DNA of 64,000 nucleotides from Planococcus halocryophilus (GTDB lineage: Bacteria; Bacillota; Bacilli; Bacillales_A; Planococcaceae): the NCBI RefSeq assembly GCF_001687585.2, contig NZ_CP016537.2, positions 2,700,001 through 2,764,000 of the forward strand, read 5' to 3'. A program made the position numbers and the translations under genes. Of this stretch, positions 18,636-27,245 are shown in pieces. The notes below the pieces were generated by a model. That model searched no databases, had not been told where the DNA came from, and saw nothing but the letters and a program-made list of their open reading frames with translations. How positions within the stretch are numbered: the first letter of the stretch is position 1; each line of letters begins with the position of its first letter.

Positions 18636-18664
18636 AAAAAAAGACTGCTCACAAGGAGCAGCCT
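18636..18664 (-). terminator. Terminator of the DUF2187 gene
   Basis: GGCTGCTC / GAGCAGTC with loop CTTGT and a following run of seven Ts on the minus strand. Confidence 0.85.
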
Positions 18665-18678
18665 TTCACTCTATCGAA

Positions 18679-18906
18679 TTATGCTTCGATAATGCGGTAT
18701 TTCTTATGTGAAATTACGGTCATGTTGGATGCCGCACCAATTTCTTTTGCGTCTTCTGGTGAAATTTCAACAATCACCGAGTTGTCCATAATTTTAAAGA
18801 TGGTGCCGTTAACATCGACGCCGTTACGAGTGAAAGAAATCCATTCGCCTATGTAGCGTGCTGCTACGAATTCTGATACTTCTTTTTCATGGGGTTGGAA
18901 AGCCAT
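18679..18906 (-). CDS. DUF2187 (YkvS-like) small protein
   Basis: A 75-residue soluble protein. The ATG at 18906 is chosen over upstream in-frame GTG and TTG codons because GAGAGG lies 10 nt before it. The body ISFTRNGVDVNGTIFKIMDNSVIVEIS...VISHKKYRII is the small KOW/SH3-like beta barrel of the DUF2187 family found across Bacillales. The family has no known function; the fold suggests nucleic acid or protein binding. It has its own terminator and no operon partner. Confidence 0.82.
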   Translation of the reverse strand: MAFQPHEKEVSEFVAARYIGEWISFTRNGVDVNGTIFKIMDNSVIVEISPEDAKEIGAASNMTVISHKKYRIIEA

Positions 18907-19006
18907 CAATACCACGCCTCTCTTTTTAAAACGCTATCTGTCTATTATAGCATAAATTGCCTTCCATTTCATCTTTAAAGAAACGCTGCTTTTCGTTGCC
19001 TTTATT

Positions 19007-19957
19007 CTAGTCTTCTCTGTCTTCGATTTCTGTAAATCGGCGGATGGCACATAACTCCACTTCATGCTTTGTTCCTGCAAGTTCGATGATTTCAACTGAC
19101 TTCCCAGGTTTTGGCGAATGCAGCATTAGCCCGTTGCCATAATACACGCCGACATGATGAATTTTCCCTTTGCCTTCTTCGTGAGCAAAAAACAATAAAT
19201 CTCCAATATGCCAAGATTCAGCAGCACTCGGATCTACCTCAAAACCTTCTAATACTTGATCCACAGCATCGCGTGAAATGATTACGCCGTTTGCTTTCAT
19301 TAAATTATACGTAAGCCCTGAACAATCTAAGCCGTAGCTCGACATCCCCGCCCATAAATAAGGCAAATCCAAAAAATCCGCACCAAGCTCGGCAATATCT
19401 ACTCCACTTCCTTTTGGACTTTGACTGTAAGCACTAACGATTTCGACAGCTTCTGTCATCACTAATGCATCCCCATCTGGCGTTTGAAGCCGAATAAACT
19501 CGCCAATCTCTTTGACCGGCAACATCGTATTAAACGACACGACTTTTAGCGGTTTGAAATCTTCTGTCCAAAGCTGTGCTTTATTATGTTTGACGCGAGC
19601 ATAGCCAAGTTCCGTTAAGTTTTCGACTTCTTTTAATTGACTAGCAGGTACCCACCCGGGATAGCCACGCTCATCTTTTTGACATGGTTGCCAAAGCGCA
19701 ATGATTTTCGCCCAATCGTTTACTACTTCCTCGATCAACACAGGTTCCCCGTATAGCAGTTGCGTTTGGATTCGGTTACCATTAACCAAATCTTGATTGT
19801 CTTCTTGGCTCATGCTTTTTAGCCAGTTATTGATATTGGGATGTTCCGCAATTCCTTCTGCATCGACTGGACGCGCTTTTTCCGGCGCAGTCCAAACGGT
19901 TGCAACGGGAACACTACATACCCACGCCGTAGATTCTGTCTGCAACAAATTATTCAC
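19007..19957 (-). CDS. ykfC: NlpC/P60 gamma-D-glutamyl-L-diamino acid endopeptidase, YkfC-like
   Basis: A 316-residue C40 peptidase without a signal peptide, so probably cytoplasmic. Two SH3-like domains (about 12-105 and 110-170) precede the catalytic domain (about 180-310) with SSYGLDCSGLTYNL (Cys about 216) and KIHHVGVYYGNGLMLHS (His about 266). This matches YkfC, which cuts the D-Glu to diamino acid bond of imported muropeptides. It follows an LD-carboxypeptidase gene by 15 bp, as in the ykf recycling operon. The start is uncertain: GTG at 19957 overlaps the GGAG ribosome site, and the TTG at 19948 is better spaced. Confidence 0.85.
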   Translation of the reverse strand: MNNLLQTESTAWVCSVPVATVWTAPEKARPVDAEGIAEHPNINNWLKSMSQEDNQDLVNGNRIQTQLLYGEPVLIEEVVNDWAKIIALWQPCQKDERGYPGWVPASQLKEVENLTELGYARVKHNKAQLWTEDFKPLKVVSFNTMLPVKEIGEFIRLQTPDGDALVMTEAVEIVSAYSQSPKGSGVDIAELGADFLDLPYLWAGMSSYGLDCSGLTYNLMKANGVIISRDAVDQVLEGFEVDPSAAESWHIGDLLFFAHEEGKGKIHHVGVYYGNGLMLHSPKPGKSVEIIELAGTKHEVELCAIRRFTEIEDRED

Positions 19958-19972
19958 TCCGTTTCGGTTGTG

Positions 19973-20896
19973 TTATTCGACACCTGGAAGAATTGTTAAA
20001 GTTTTAGCATCTGCATCTAGTTTAGCAAGAGCACCCAACGGAACAGAAAAATGCGGTTCGCAATGTCCGATTTTAAAGCCTTTCACAACTGGAATTTTCA
20101 AATCACTAAAGTAATTGTCTAATACTTGTTCTAACGTCAACGATGGCTTGCGTTTTTTCGGCTCGGCATTTTTGAAATCGCCAATAATAATACCCGCAGC
20201 TTCATCAAATTTTCGTGCCATGCGCAAATGGTTGAGAATTTCATCCACTTCAGCCGGTTCTTCATCCACATCTTCAATCAATAAAATCTTACCTTTTACA
20301 TCTAAATCAAACTTAGTACCGATTGCACTGCGAATCAACGACAGATTTCCTCCCACTAACTCACCTTGTGCCACTCCACCTACCATTGTTTCAAGTGGCG
20401 ATACTTCTTCTGTGTAATGCAATTCAAATGGTCCAAATAATTGGCCGAACATACGTCTGCTGCGTTCGTGAAATTCTGGTTTCCCTACATCTGATGCCAG
20501 CATCGAGCCATGGAACGTCACTAAGTTTGCGTATTCGCCAATTGCTGTATGTAAAAAGGTAATATCCGAATAGCCCCAAAATACTTTCGGGTTTTCTTTA
20601 ATCATGGCGTAATCGATTTGATCTGCATATCGTGCAGCGCCGTACCCACCGCCTGCACAAAAAATACCGGATACTTCTGGATCTTCAAACATTGCGTGCA
20701 AATCGGCTAAGCGTTCTTCATCTGTTCCAGCTAAATAGCCGTTAACTTCGTAAACTGACTTGCCAAGTTTTACGTTTAAGCCGAGCTCTTCTAAAAACGG
20801 CAATGCTTTTATTAAATTTTCTTGATTTGGCGGACTTGAAGGTGAAATCACACCAACCGTATCGCCTTTTTTTAATCGTTTTGGTAACGTTCTCAC
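19973..20896 (-). CDS. LD-carboxypeptidase, S66 family
   Basis: This 307-residue cytoplasmic enzyme should remove the terminal D-Ala from L,D bonds of recycled murein tetrapeptides. Family features: KGDTVGVISPSSP at the N-terminus, the nucleophile-elbow-like VFWGYSDITFLHTA (about 106-119), LIEDVDEEPAEVDEIL carrying the catalytic glutamate (about 205-218), and GHCEPHFSVPLG with the catalytic histidine (about 272-283). The GTG start lies behind AAAGGAG. It is the first gene of a two-gene unit with the YkfC-like endopeptidase; together they trim and cut muropeptides. The epimerase YkfB that usually accompanies them is not here. Confidence 0.9.
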   Translation of the reverse strand: MRTLPKRLKKGDTVGVISPSSPPNQENLIKALPFLEELGLNVKLGKSVYEVNGYLAGTDEERLADLHAMFEDPEVSGIFCAGGGYGAARYADQIDYAMIKENPKVFWGYSDITFLHTAIGEYANLVTFHGSMLASDVGKPEFHERSRRMFGQLFGPFELHYTEEVSPLETMVGGVAQGELVGGNLSLIRSAIGTKFDLDVKGKILLIEDVDEEPAEVDEILNHLRMARKFDEAAGIIIGDFKNAEPKKRKPSLTLEQVLDNYFSDLKIPVVKGFKIGHCEPHFSVPLGALAKLDADAKTLTILPGVE

Positions 20897-21155
20897 AAAA
20901 TCTACTCCTTTTACTGATTTAGTCTTTCTTCAGTACTATGACTCAATGTACCAATACCGCATTAAGAGTTCAATCGAACCGCTACCGATTGTTAACAAAA
21001 TTAGAAGAAATAAAATCTTTTTATTTTACTTTTTAGAATTTTTAGTTATTTTGTACGATGTTTATTATAAATCATTCATTTATACTAAAAACAAGTTAGC
21101 AAACAGCTTAACTTACAGTAAGATCTTCCAAAAAAAACTTTTGTAAAAGGAGCGG

Positions 21156-21269
21156 ATGAAGATGATGAATTTTGATAAAGTACTAGAACTAGGTTGGGGA
21201 GATCTTGCAATCGGAATCGCTGGCTCTACAGCAGTTATGCTGTTTATCAACTTTTATACTTTGATGTAA
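21156..21269 (+). CDS. Small putative membrane peptide, 37 aa
   Basis: An ATG 7 nt after AAAGGAG opens a 37-residue frame, MKMMNFDKVLELGWGDLAIG then IAGSTAVMLFINFYTLM. The second half is hydrophobic enough for one membrane helix. Coding is supported by an ideal ribosome site, an isolated position in AT-rich DNA, and a strong + strand terminator 30 nt downstream. No family is recognised. A six-codon frame (ATG 21280 to TAA 21300) with its own GGGGTGA ribosome site lies between the stop and the terminator and may be translated too. It could be a toxin-like, signalling or regulatory peptide; nothing seen decides this. Confidence 0.6.
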   Translation: MKMMNFDKVLELGWGDLAIGIAGSTAVMLFINFYTLM

Positions 21270-21297
21270 GGGGTGACCTATGAATAACGCAGATACT

Positions 21298-21336
21298 TAA
21301 AAGCTCTTTTCCGAATCCATCGGAAAAGGGCTTTTA
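21298..21336 (+). terminator. Terminator of the 37-aa peptide gene
   Basis: AAAAGCTCTTTTCCGA / TCGGAAAAGGGCTTTT with loop ATCCA forms a 16-bp stem ending in CTTTTAAT. Confidence 0.85.
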
Positions 21337-21356
21337 ATATGGATTTTTCCGCATTT

Positions 21357-21394
21357 AAAAACGCCTCTCCCAGTTGATCCGGAAAGACGTTTTT
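21357..21394 (-). terminator. Terminator of the IDEAL-domain gene
   Basis: On the minus strand, AAAAACGTCTTTCC / GGGAGAGGCGTTTTT with two G-U pairs lies 23 nt after the stop. Confidence 0.75.
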
Positions 21395-21417
21395 ATCCAT
21401 AGGCTGCTATATTCACT

Positions 21418-21888
21418 TTACAAACCTCCATGTAATTGTTCTGATTCTCGCTGTTGGGTCAATAATGCATCAAACATCGCCCGGTCTCCTGAACTTAGCG
21501 CTTCATCAATCATGCGACTGTAGTTTGCCTGTTCTAAAAAATGAATGGCATCCGTCGCTTCTTTTCTCGTTTGGTCATTTACCTCAATTACTTCTTCTCT
21601 TTCTTCCTGCAGTATTGCTTGGAGATGTTTGTGTATATCAGACACGAGCAACAATTGGTAAAGAGGCAAGCGGATAAAGCGATTGCCTTTTTGGAAGACG
21701 AACACTTCAGAAAGATTCTCTACTTGAAACGTATTGAGGTTGACGATAATTTCTTTACCTTCCACCGGAATAAAGTGGAACAGCTCGTCATCTTTCATAA
21801 TTGAGAAATACTGATAAGCGAACACAAATTTAACTAGATGCCCTTCTTTCTTCGTATAGAACGGCTTCATAAGTTTTACATGCAACAT
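21418..21888 (-). CDS. IDEAL domain-containing protein
   Basis: A 156-residue cytoplasmic protein. The ATG at 21888 is chosen because GAGGGG is 8 nt upstream; an in-frame GTG at 21897 overlaps the ribosome site. The C-terminal part (about 112-140, NYSRMIDEALSSGDRAMFDALL) carries the IDEAL motif seen in several small Bacillales proteins. The N-terminal 100 residues are beta-rich and not recognised. The function is unknown. An extended -10 (TGC TATAAT) lies at 21934-21943 on the minus strand, and its own terminator shows it is transcribed alone. Confidence 0.75.
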   Translation of the reverse strand: MLHVKLMKPFYTKKEGHLVKFVFAYQYFSIMKDDELFHFIPVEGKEIIVNLNTFQVENLSEVFVFQKGNRFIRLPLYQLLLVSDIHKHLQAILQEEREEVIEVNDQTRKEATDAIHFLEQANYSRMIDEALSSGDRAMFDALLTQQRESEQLHGGL

Positions 21889-21933
21889 TATAATCACCCC
21901 TCTTTTTATTTTTTAAATATTCTGACTACCTTA

Positions 21934-21942
21934 ATTATAGCA
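21934..21942 (-). promoter_or_regulatory. Extended -10 promoter of the IDEAL gene
   Basis: Minus-strand TGCTATAAT (TATAAT at 21939-21934) lies about 46 nt before the ATG. The -35 region is weak (TTTTCG at 17 bp), as is common for extended -10 promoters. The rest of 21945-22146 is AT-rich with no gene seen. Confidence 0.55.
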
Positions 21943-22146
21943 TAAAAACATCTATTCGAAAATAGAAATGCATAAGAATTATCTTATATAGTAGACGTTT
22001 CCGAAACCATTTTGTCACATTTTTTATAATAAAAACGCTATTGCCGCTACCTTTTATCCCCTCTTAAGAATCAGTTGATATTGTTTATATGTTATCAACA
22101 ACAAATTATCCCCCCAGCTGAGACTCACAATCCCAGAAATAAAAAA

Positions 22147-22173
22147 GCCCATCAGCTACCTACTATGGCTAGC
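22147..22173 (-). terminator. Possible terminator of the 22.2-22.6 kb gene
   Basis: AGCCAT / ATGGGCT with a 12-nt loop, followed by TTTTTATTT on the minus strand. The stem is short. Confidence 0.5.
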
Positions 22174-22198
22174 TCACAAGCTTTAGAGAACGGTTACA

Positions 22199-22570
22199 TT
22201 ATTTTCGTGTGCGCATTCGTTGATGACGGTGACGCGGAGGCATAACCATAAAATGCATTTCGTTCGGTTTGATATAAATCGATACCTTCTCCATAATATA
22301 CGCCACCAAATGCTGAAACTCTTCATCGGACATTTCTCGTTTATAAAAAACAATTCGATTCATTTTGAAATCGACTTGCACCTGCTCCAAATAATCCGGA
22401 AATATACGTGGGTCTTGAATGCTGTAACAATCACCATCTGATGAAATTTGCCAACTGATCTTACCAAATACCAACTCAGCTCTCGCATAGACTACTTCCC
22501 AACCCAACACGTCCTTTGGATGCAAAACAGAGCGCAAGTCAGGAATTTCTAAAATAAACGAATTGAACAA
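22199..22570 (-). CDS. Hypothetical protein, 123 aa
   Basis: I do not recognise this gene. The frame is open from 22594, but AGGAG at about 22580 points to the in-frame TTG at 22570 as the start. The protein is soluble, beta-rich at first (FILEIPDLRSVLHPKDVLGWEVVYARAELV is split by short loops), has an acidic-aromatic middle, and ends in a basic, histidine- and arginine-rich tail (PPRHRHQRMRTRK). No signal peptide or membrane helix is seen. It is divergent from ywqB with about 190 bp between the starts. The tail suggests nucleic acid or ribosome binding, but that is a guess. Confidence 0.6.
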   Translation of the reverse strand: MFNSFILEIPDLRSVLHPKDVLGWEVVYARAELVFGKISWQISSDGDCYSIQDPRIFPDYLEQVQVDFKMNRIVFYKREMSDEEFQHLVAYIMEKVSIYIKPNEMHFMVMPPRHRHQRMRTRK

Positions 22571-22708
22571 CGAACATTCTCCTATCCGAAACAATATAAT
22601 TAGGTCTTTACTACTTTAATAGTACCATTTAACTTACATAAAACAATATTCCGAAAAAAATAAATGCATGGGTTTCTCACCTGTTTCCCCACTAACTATT
22701 CTTCATCA

Positions 22709-22737
22709 TTTACGGAGCAGTCTGAAAGACGTATAAT
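22709..22737 (+). promoter_or_regulatory. Promoter of ywqB-ywqA
   Basis: TTTACG (22709-22714), a 17-bp spacer and a perfect TATAAT (22732-22737). It implies a start near 22744 and excludes the upstream ATG at 22664 as translation start. Confidence 0.65.
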
Positions 22738-22762
22738 AGAGGGAAAGTTTTATTTTGGGGCG

Positions 22763-24301
22763 ATGCATATGGCTACGGTTCAATCCCTGGCGAAAAGATT
22801 CGAAGATACAATACACAATTATATGGCTGCTATCGACAAATCACTTCTGCCGACCCGTGCGTTGGATGAAGAAATGGTTCGAAAAGCAGTCTTTTTAGTG
22901 CGGCATGACGGGGTCCAGATTCAGTCATTCAATGAAGAACGCCTCCTACTCGAGGCAATTGTAAAAGATGCACATTCTGTTAAGGTAATCCTTAACTTCG
23001 ATAAGCTCACGGCAATTTGTGCTTGTCCGCAAGAACCAATGTGTCGCCACCGGTTGGCGGTCATTTTTGCACTTTACCAAAAAATCGGTTCTCTATCTGA
23101 ATGGGTGGCTACTTGGCGTGAACCTGAAAGCAAACAGATGGCCTTATTGTCTGAAAAACGTTCTCCTGAGCAATGGACCAAACTAATCCGCAGCATTTGG
23201 CGTGATGCCATTCCTGATTATACGACACGCAATTATTTTTATTATGAACAAATGTATGAAGGGCGCTTAAAAAATGCTTTGTCTTACGTGCCGTTAGAAC
23301 GTGAGTGGAAAGTCCTTTACCGTACCTATGCTCATTTTATCTCGCTAACTGAAGTATGGTCGACGTTCATCTCAGGCACTCAAGAAGTTCATCATTCGTT
23401 TTTTAAAACGTGGTTTGATGACGAACTTCATGAATTACGTGATTTGCTTGGACAGTTGCGCGTGCAACACCGAACATTCGAAGCAGATGCTTTTTTTGAA
23501 CATTTGAAAGTTTTGGTTCGGGAATTTATCGAAGTGAAGGATTCTTCGTTTTCACAACGCTTTTCCCTTTACCAGCTATTTTGGACCAATTTGTATACGA
23601 CAAGTAGACTCCGTGAAAATGAACTTGTCGCTTTAAAAAATCCGGATGAACGTTTAAGAACTTTCTTTAATATTCTCTTAAAAAACGATCTGGATATTAA
23701 AAAAATATCACCAAATGAAACACATGACTGGGTCGCTTTAGCTGTTCTTGCTGAAGATGAAAATCACCTGCAAGCCTTAACGAATGTTTTGTTGGCGATC
23801 AAGCCCCATGTCAAAACCTTCTTATTTGAAGGACTTTACACACAATACCGTCATCAATACGTTCGAACGCTTAGCCGCTTGTTTTCACAAATCGAATTAA
23901 GTGAACTAGATTGGGAAGATTTGTTCAAGCAATTTGGCCACTATGGCTTGCCAGCGTACTCGGCTTATTTAATCGAAAAACAAATGTATAAACAATGGGC
24001 AGAACTGCATCACCTTCATAATTCTCCTTTGTATTTTGCTGAGGAATGTGGTCTTAAAGAAGTACAAAACGCAGCACCGGATTACGTACTTCCTCTTTTC
24101 CACCGATATGCATTATCCTATCTGGAAGAGCGTAACCGCCCAAGCTATAAGCAAGCGGTCCGCATCTGGAAAAAGATGAAAGCTGCCTGCAAAAAAAGCG
24201 GTCAAATGGAGTTTTGGACTGCGTACATCACTGAAATCCGCACACAGAATAAACGCTTGCGTGCACTCCAGGAAGAGATCGAGAAAGGAAATCTTATATG
24301 A
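22763..24301 (+). CDS. ywqB: SWIM zinc-finger protein YwqB
   Basis: About 512 residues. The ATG at 22763 (or 22769) is preferred because TTGGGGCG precedes it and the consensus -10 lies downstream of the earlier ATG. The SWIM zinc finger is visible near residues 85-105 as CACPQEPMCRHRLAVIFAL (CxC...CxH). The rest is helical with no known domain. The stop overlaps the start of the SNF2 helicase gene as ATGA, so the two are translationally coupled. SWIM proteins often partner with SNF2 ATPases, and a joint role in DNA repair or chromosome maintenance is inferred from that pairing. Confidence 0.88.
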   Translation: MHMATVQSLAKRFEDTIHNYMAAIDKSLLPTRALDEEMVRKAVFLVRHDGVQIQSFNEERLLLEAIVKDAHSVKVILNFDKLTAICACPQEPMCRHRLAVIFALYQKIGSLSEWVATWREPESKQMALLSEKRSPEQWTKLIRSIWRDAIPDYTTRNYFYYEQMYEGRLKNALSYVPLEREWKVLYRTYAHFISLTEVWSTFISGTQEVHHSFFKTWFDDELHELRDLLGQLRVQHRTFEADAFFEHLKVLVREFIEVKDSSFSQRFSLYQLFWTNLYTTSRLRENELVALKNPDERLRTFFNILLKNDLDIKKISPNETHDWVALAVLAEDENHLQALTNVLLAIKPHVKTFLFEGLYTQYRHQYVRTLSRLFSQIELSELDWEDLFKQFGHYGLPAYSAYLIEKQMYKQWAELHHLHNSPLYFAEECGLKEVQNAAPDYVLPLFHRYALSYLEERNRPSYKQAVRIWKKMKAACKKSGQMEFWTAYITEIRTQNKRLRALQEEIEKGNLI

Positions 24302-27021
24302 ATCAATTCCAAACTGAAGGAAGCCGTCTCTACTATTTAACCATCAATCGTGGAGAACTTTTCCGTATCCAGGCCGCCAATGAATCCGGCAATCGGATTC
24401 CACCGGAAATCTGGAAGTCGTACTTGTATTTTCTGGATAAAGATAGTTTTTACGGCTTGACTGCACAAACTGATGGGTTGGATTTGGTATTAACACCGGC
24501 TGATTTTGTTCGTTTGTTCCAAAATGAACCTCATCATTACGTGACGTTTGCTGGACAACGTGCAGAAGATGAAAGTTGGCTAAAGCTTGCTGAAAAAGTC
24601 GCTGACTCATTAAGTGACCCTAATTTATGGGACCATGTATCGGTTGAAGCAGATGATATTGTAATTAGTGCAAAGTATGGAGATAACGAAATACGTGCGT
24701 TTCTTGCCGATACTATTCATCATCAATTGCGTCAAAAAGGCTTGACTGTTGCCCAACTGCCTTATATTCAAGGCTTTGTCCAACAAGCAGGTTGGCAAGG
24801 TTTACCTGATGCTGATGATTATGTGGTTGCGCTGCAATTGAGCGAACCCGATGAAGATGAATATTGGTCTTTTAAAGTGGTTATGCGTTCAAAACGTGGC
24901 AGTGTTTATTGGTCTCCTTCTAAACGTCGTACAAATGAACCTATACCTACAGCATTACCAGAGAAATGGCGTTCGTTTGCGCCAGATATTAAAAATCGCC
25001 AAGCCTTACTACTAAGTTTATGCCCTTCTATTGAGAGCTTTGATGAAGACCGTTTTTACCATGTTGAATGGACAGATGCAGAAATTCTTGAGTTTTTGCG
25101 TAATGATGCAGAAATCTTGCAAGCTTTTGGAGTTGAAGTGTCTATTCCTTCTTGGTTAAAAGCTGTTCAAGAATCAAAAATTCGTGTCAAAGCTAATGTG
25201 AACTCGACCATTAAAAAAGCTTCTGTTGTCGGTCTTGACCAAATCATCAATTTTGACTGGCAGTTTTCGTTAAATGGTCATGATCTTAGCATGCAAGATT
25301 TTCAGCGCTTAGTTTCGGAGAACAAGGAATTTATCCGCATCGGTAATGAATGGGTACGTGTGGATTCAAACTTGCTGATGCAATTGCGGAAAATGATTGA
25401 AGAAGCAGAAGATGCCGATTGGACCATTAAGGATATGTTGTTCCAAAACGTACCGGAAATCATGCTTGAGGAAACAACTGAAGAAGATGATCCACTCGTT
25501 GAATTCCATTTAAATAGATCCTTAAAAACGCTACTCGACAAACTTCTTGATAAGCGTGATTTACCGGAAACAACATTGCCACAAAATTTATTAACCGAGC
25601 TACGTCCTTACCAAAAAATCGGCTTTGATTATTTGGTGTTTATGCGACAAGAAGGCTTTGGACTGTGTTTAGCAGATGATATGGGTCTTGGAAAAACGGT
25701 TCAGCTCATTACTTATTTACTACATGTTCACGGGAAAAAACCTGATCAACCATCGCTAATTGTTTGCCCAACTTCTGTACTCGGTAACTGGCAAAAAGAG
25801 TTAGAGCGCTTTGCTCCTGATTTGAAAGTAGTCACGCATTACGGCAGTGTCCGTCCAAAAGGCGAAGAATTTAATGCCTTTTTAGCTAAAGAAAAACCCG
25901 ATGTCGTATTATCGACTTACGGTATTGCTTCTTCTGACGGCGAGGAAATGCAAAGTTTGCATTGGTCGAGCATTACACTCGATGAAGCACAAAACATCAA
26001 GAATATGTACACAAAACAATCGCGTACTATCCGTAAATTCAAAGGAGATCATCATATTGCCTTGACTGGAACGCCGATTGAAAATCGCTTGTCTGAGCTA
26101 TGGTCGATATTCGACTTTATCAATAAAGGCTACCTTTACCGTATCAAGCAATTTCAAGAAAACTTCATGATTCCAATCGAACGCGATAATTCTGAAGAAC
26201 ATAAAGAAAAATTGCGTCAGCGAATTCAGCCATTCCTGCTGCGTCGGACGAAGAAAGATCCGGACTTGCAATTAAATTTGCCTGAAAAACAGGAACAGCT
26301 GGAATATTGTCCACTGACACCCGAACAAGCCGCTCTATATGAAGGCTTGGTTCAGGACACGGTGCAGAAAATGGAGACGCTCACAGGCTTCGAGAAAAAA
26401 GGACTTGTATTGAAAATGTTAAGCAAATTAAAGCAGCTATGTAACCATCCGTCTCTTTATTTAAAAGAGCCTTATACGAACGCTGCTGAAATTCTTCCTC
26501 GTTCTCAAAAACTAGAGCGCATTGTGACCTTAGCCGGGGAAATTGCAGAACGCGGGGAACAATGTTTGATATTCACACAGTACATCGGTATGGGGCATAT
26601 ACTGCAACAAGCGATTAATGAGTTGTATGGTCATGAAGTGCCATTCTTAACCGGTAGCATGCCAAAACAACAGCGTGATACGTTAGTAGCTCAGTTCCAA
26701 GCTGGGAAATTCCCTATTTTCATCTTGTCCTTGAAAGCAGGCGGCACCGGTCTAAACTTAACGGCCGCAACGCATGTTTTACATGCCGACAGATGGTGGA
26801 ATCCAGCGGTGGAAAATCAAGCGACTGACAGAGCTTATCGTATTGGTCAAACTCAATTCGTTCATGTCCATAAGTTTGTGACAATCGGAACAATTGAAGA
26901 AAAAATTGATTCTCTATTGGTTCAAAAACAATCGATGTCTGAAGAGTTTATTCAATCCAGTCAATGGATGACCGACCTTTCGGATAATGACTTGAAAGAA
27001 CTGTTTACTTATTCACTATAA
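24298..27021 (+). CDS. ywqA: SNF2-family DEAD/DEAH helicase YwqA
   Basis: A 907-residue DNA-dependent ATPase. The first 430 residues are a family-specific region including the SNF2-associated bacterial helicase domain. The two RecA lobes carry all motifs: I (LADDMGLGKTVQ, about 458), Ia (LIVCPTSVLGNW), II (DEAQ, about 562), III (LTGTPIENRLSELWSI), V (LKAGGTGLNLT) and VI (QATDRAYRIGQ, about 855). All are intact, so it should be an active translocase. The start overlaps ywqB by 4 bases and a strong terminator follows, so the unit is ywqB-ywqA. It is probably a DNA repair or remodelling enzyme. Confidence 0.95.
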   Translation: MNQFQTEGSRLYYLTINRGELFRIQAANESGNRIPPEIWKSYLYFLDKDSFYGLTAQTDGLDLVLTPADFVRLFQNEPHHYVTFAGQRAEDESWLKLAEKVADSLSDPNLWDHVSVEADDIVISAKYGDNEIRAFLADTIHHQLRQKGLTVAQLPYIQGFVQQAGWQGLPDADDYVVALQLSEPDEDEYWSFKVVMRSKRGSVYWSPSKRRTNEPIPTALPEKWRSFAPDIKNRQALLLSLCPSIESFDEDRFYHVEWTDAEILEFLRNDAEILQAFGVEVSIPSWLKAVQESKIRVKANVNSTIKKASVVGLDQIINFDWQFSLNGHDLSMQDFQRLVSENKEFIRIGNEWVRVDSNLLMQLRKMIEEAEDADWTIKDMLFQNVPEIMLEETTEEDDPLVEFHLNRSLKTLLDKLLDKRDLPETTLPQNLLTELRPYQKIGFDYLVFMRQEGFGLCLADDMGLGKTVQLITYLLHVHGKKPDQPSLIVCPTSVLGNWQKELERFAPDLKVVTHYGSVRPKGEEFNAFLAKEKPDVVLSTYGIASSDGEEMQSLHWSSITLDEAQNIKNMYTKQSRTIRKFKGDHHIALTGTPIENRLSELWSIFDFINKGYLYRIKQFQENFMIPIERDNSEEHKEKLRQRIQPFLLRRTKKDPDLQLNLPEKQEQLEYCPLTPEQAALYEGLVQDTVQKMETLTGFEKKGLVLKMLSKLKQLCNHPSLYLKEPYTNAAEILPRSQKLERIVTLAGEIAERGEQCLIFTQYIGMGHILQQAINELYGHEVPFLTGSMPKQQRDTLVAQFQAGKFPIFILSLKAGGTGLNLTAATHVLHADRWWNPAVENQATDRAYRIGQTQFVHVHKFVTIGTIEEKIDSLLVQKQSMSEEFIQSSQWMTDLSDNDLKELFTYSL

Positions 27022-27033
27022 CTAGCGTCAAAT

Positions 27034-27068
27034 AATCCGGCCAGGTCCCCACCTGGCCGGATTTCCCC
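27034..27068 (+). terminator. Terminator of ywqBA
   Basis: The 13-bp perfect GC-rich stem AATCCGGCCAGGT / ACCTGGCCGGATT with loop CCCC; the T-tract is interrupted (TCCCCTTTT). Confidence 0.88.
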
Positions 27069-27084
27069 TTTTAGACATGAAACC

Positions 27085-27228
27085 TTACCCTTTTTGAACA
27101 GCACAGAAGATTGTTTTCAATTCACTTAGTTCCCGCTCCGCTTCTGCCAATCGTTGATGCAGCAAAGCGGTTAGTTCGATCAATTGCTCCATATGCACTT
27201 CTAATTGTAGCTGCACATCTTTTGGCAT
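27085..27228 (-). CDS. Small coiled-coil protein, 47 aa, downstream of ssbB
   Basis: A 47-codon frame, MPKDVQLQLEVHMEQLIELT then ALLHQRLAEAERELSELKTI FCAVQKG, starts with ATG 27226-27228, 10 nt after a GGAGG ribosome site. The heptad spacing of leucines (L, L, L, L, L every 3-4 residues) predicts a coiled coil almost throughout. It begins 17 bp after the ssbB stop on the same strand, so it is probably co-transcribed with it. No family is recognised; an oligomerisation or adaptor role is a guess. Confidence 0.7.
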   Translation of the reverse strand: MPKDVQLQLEVHMEQLIELTALLHQRLAEAERELSELKTIFCAVQKG

Positions 27229-27245
27229 CTCTACGTACCTCCTTT

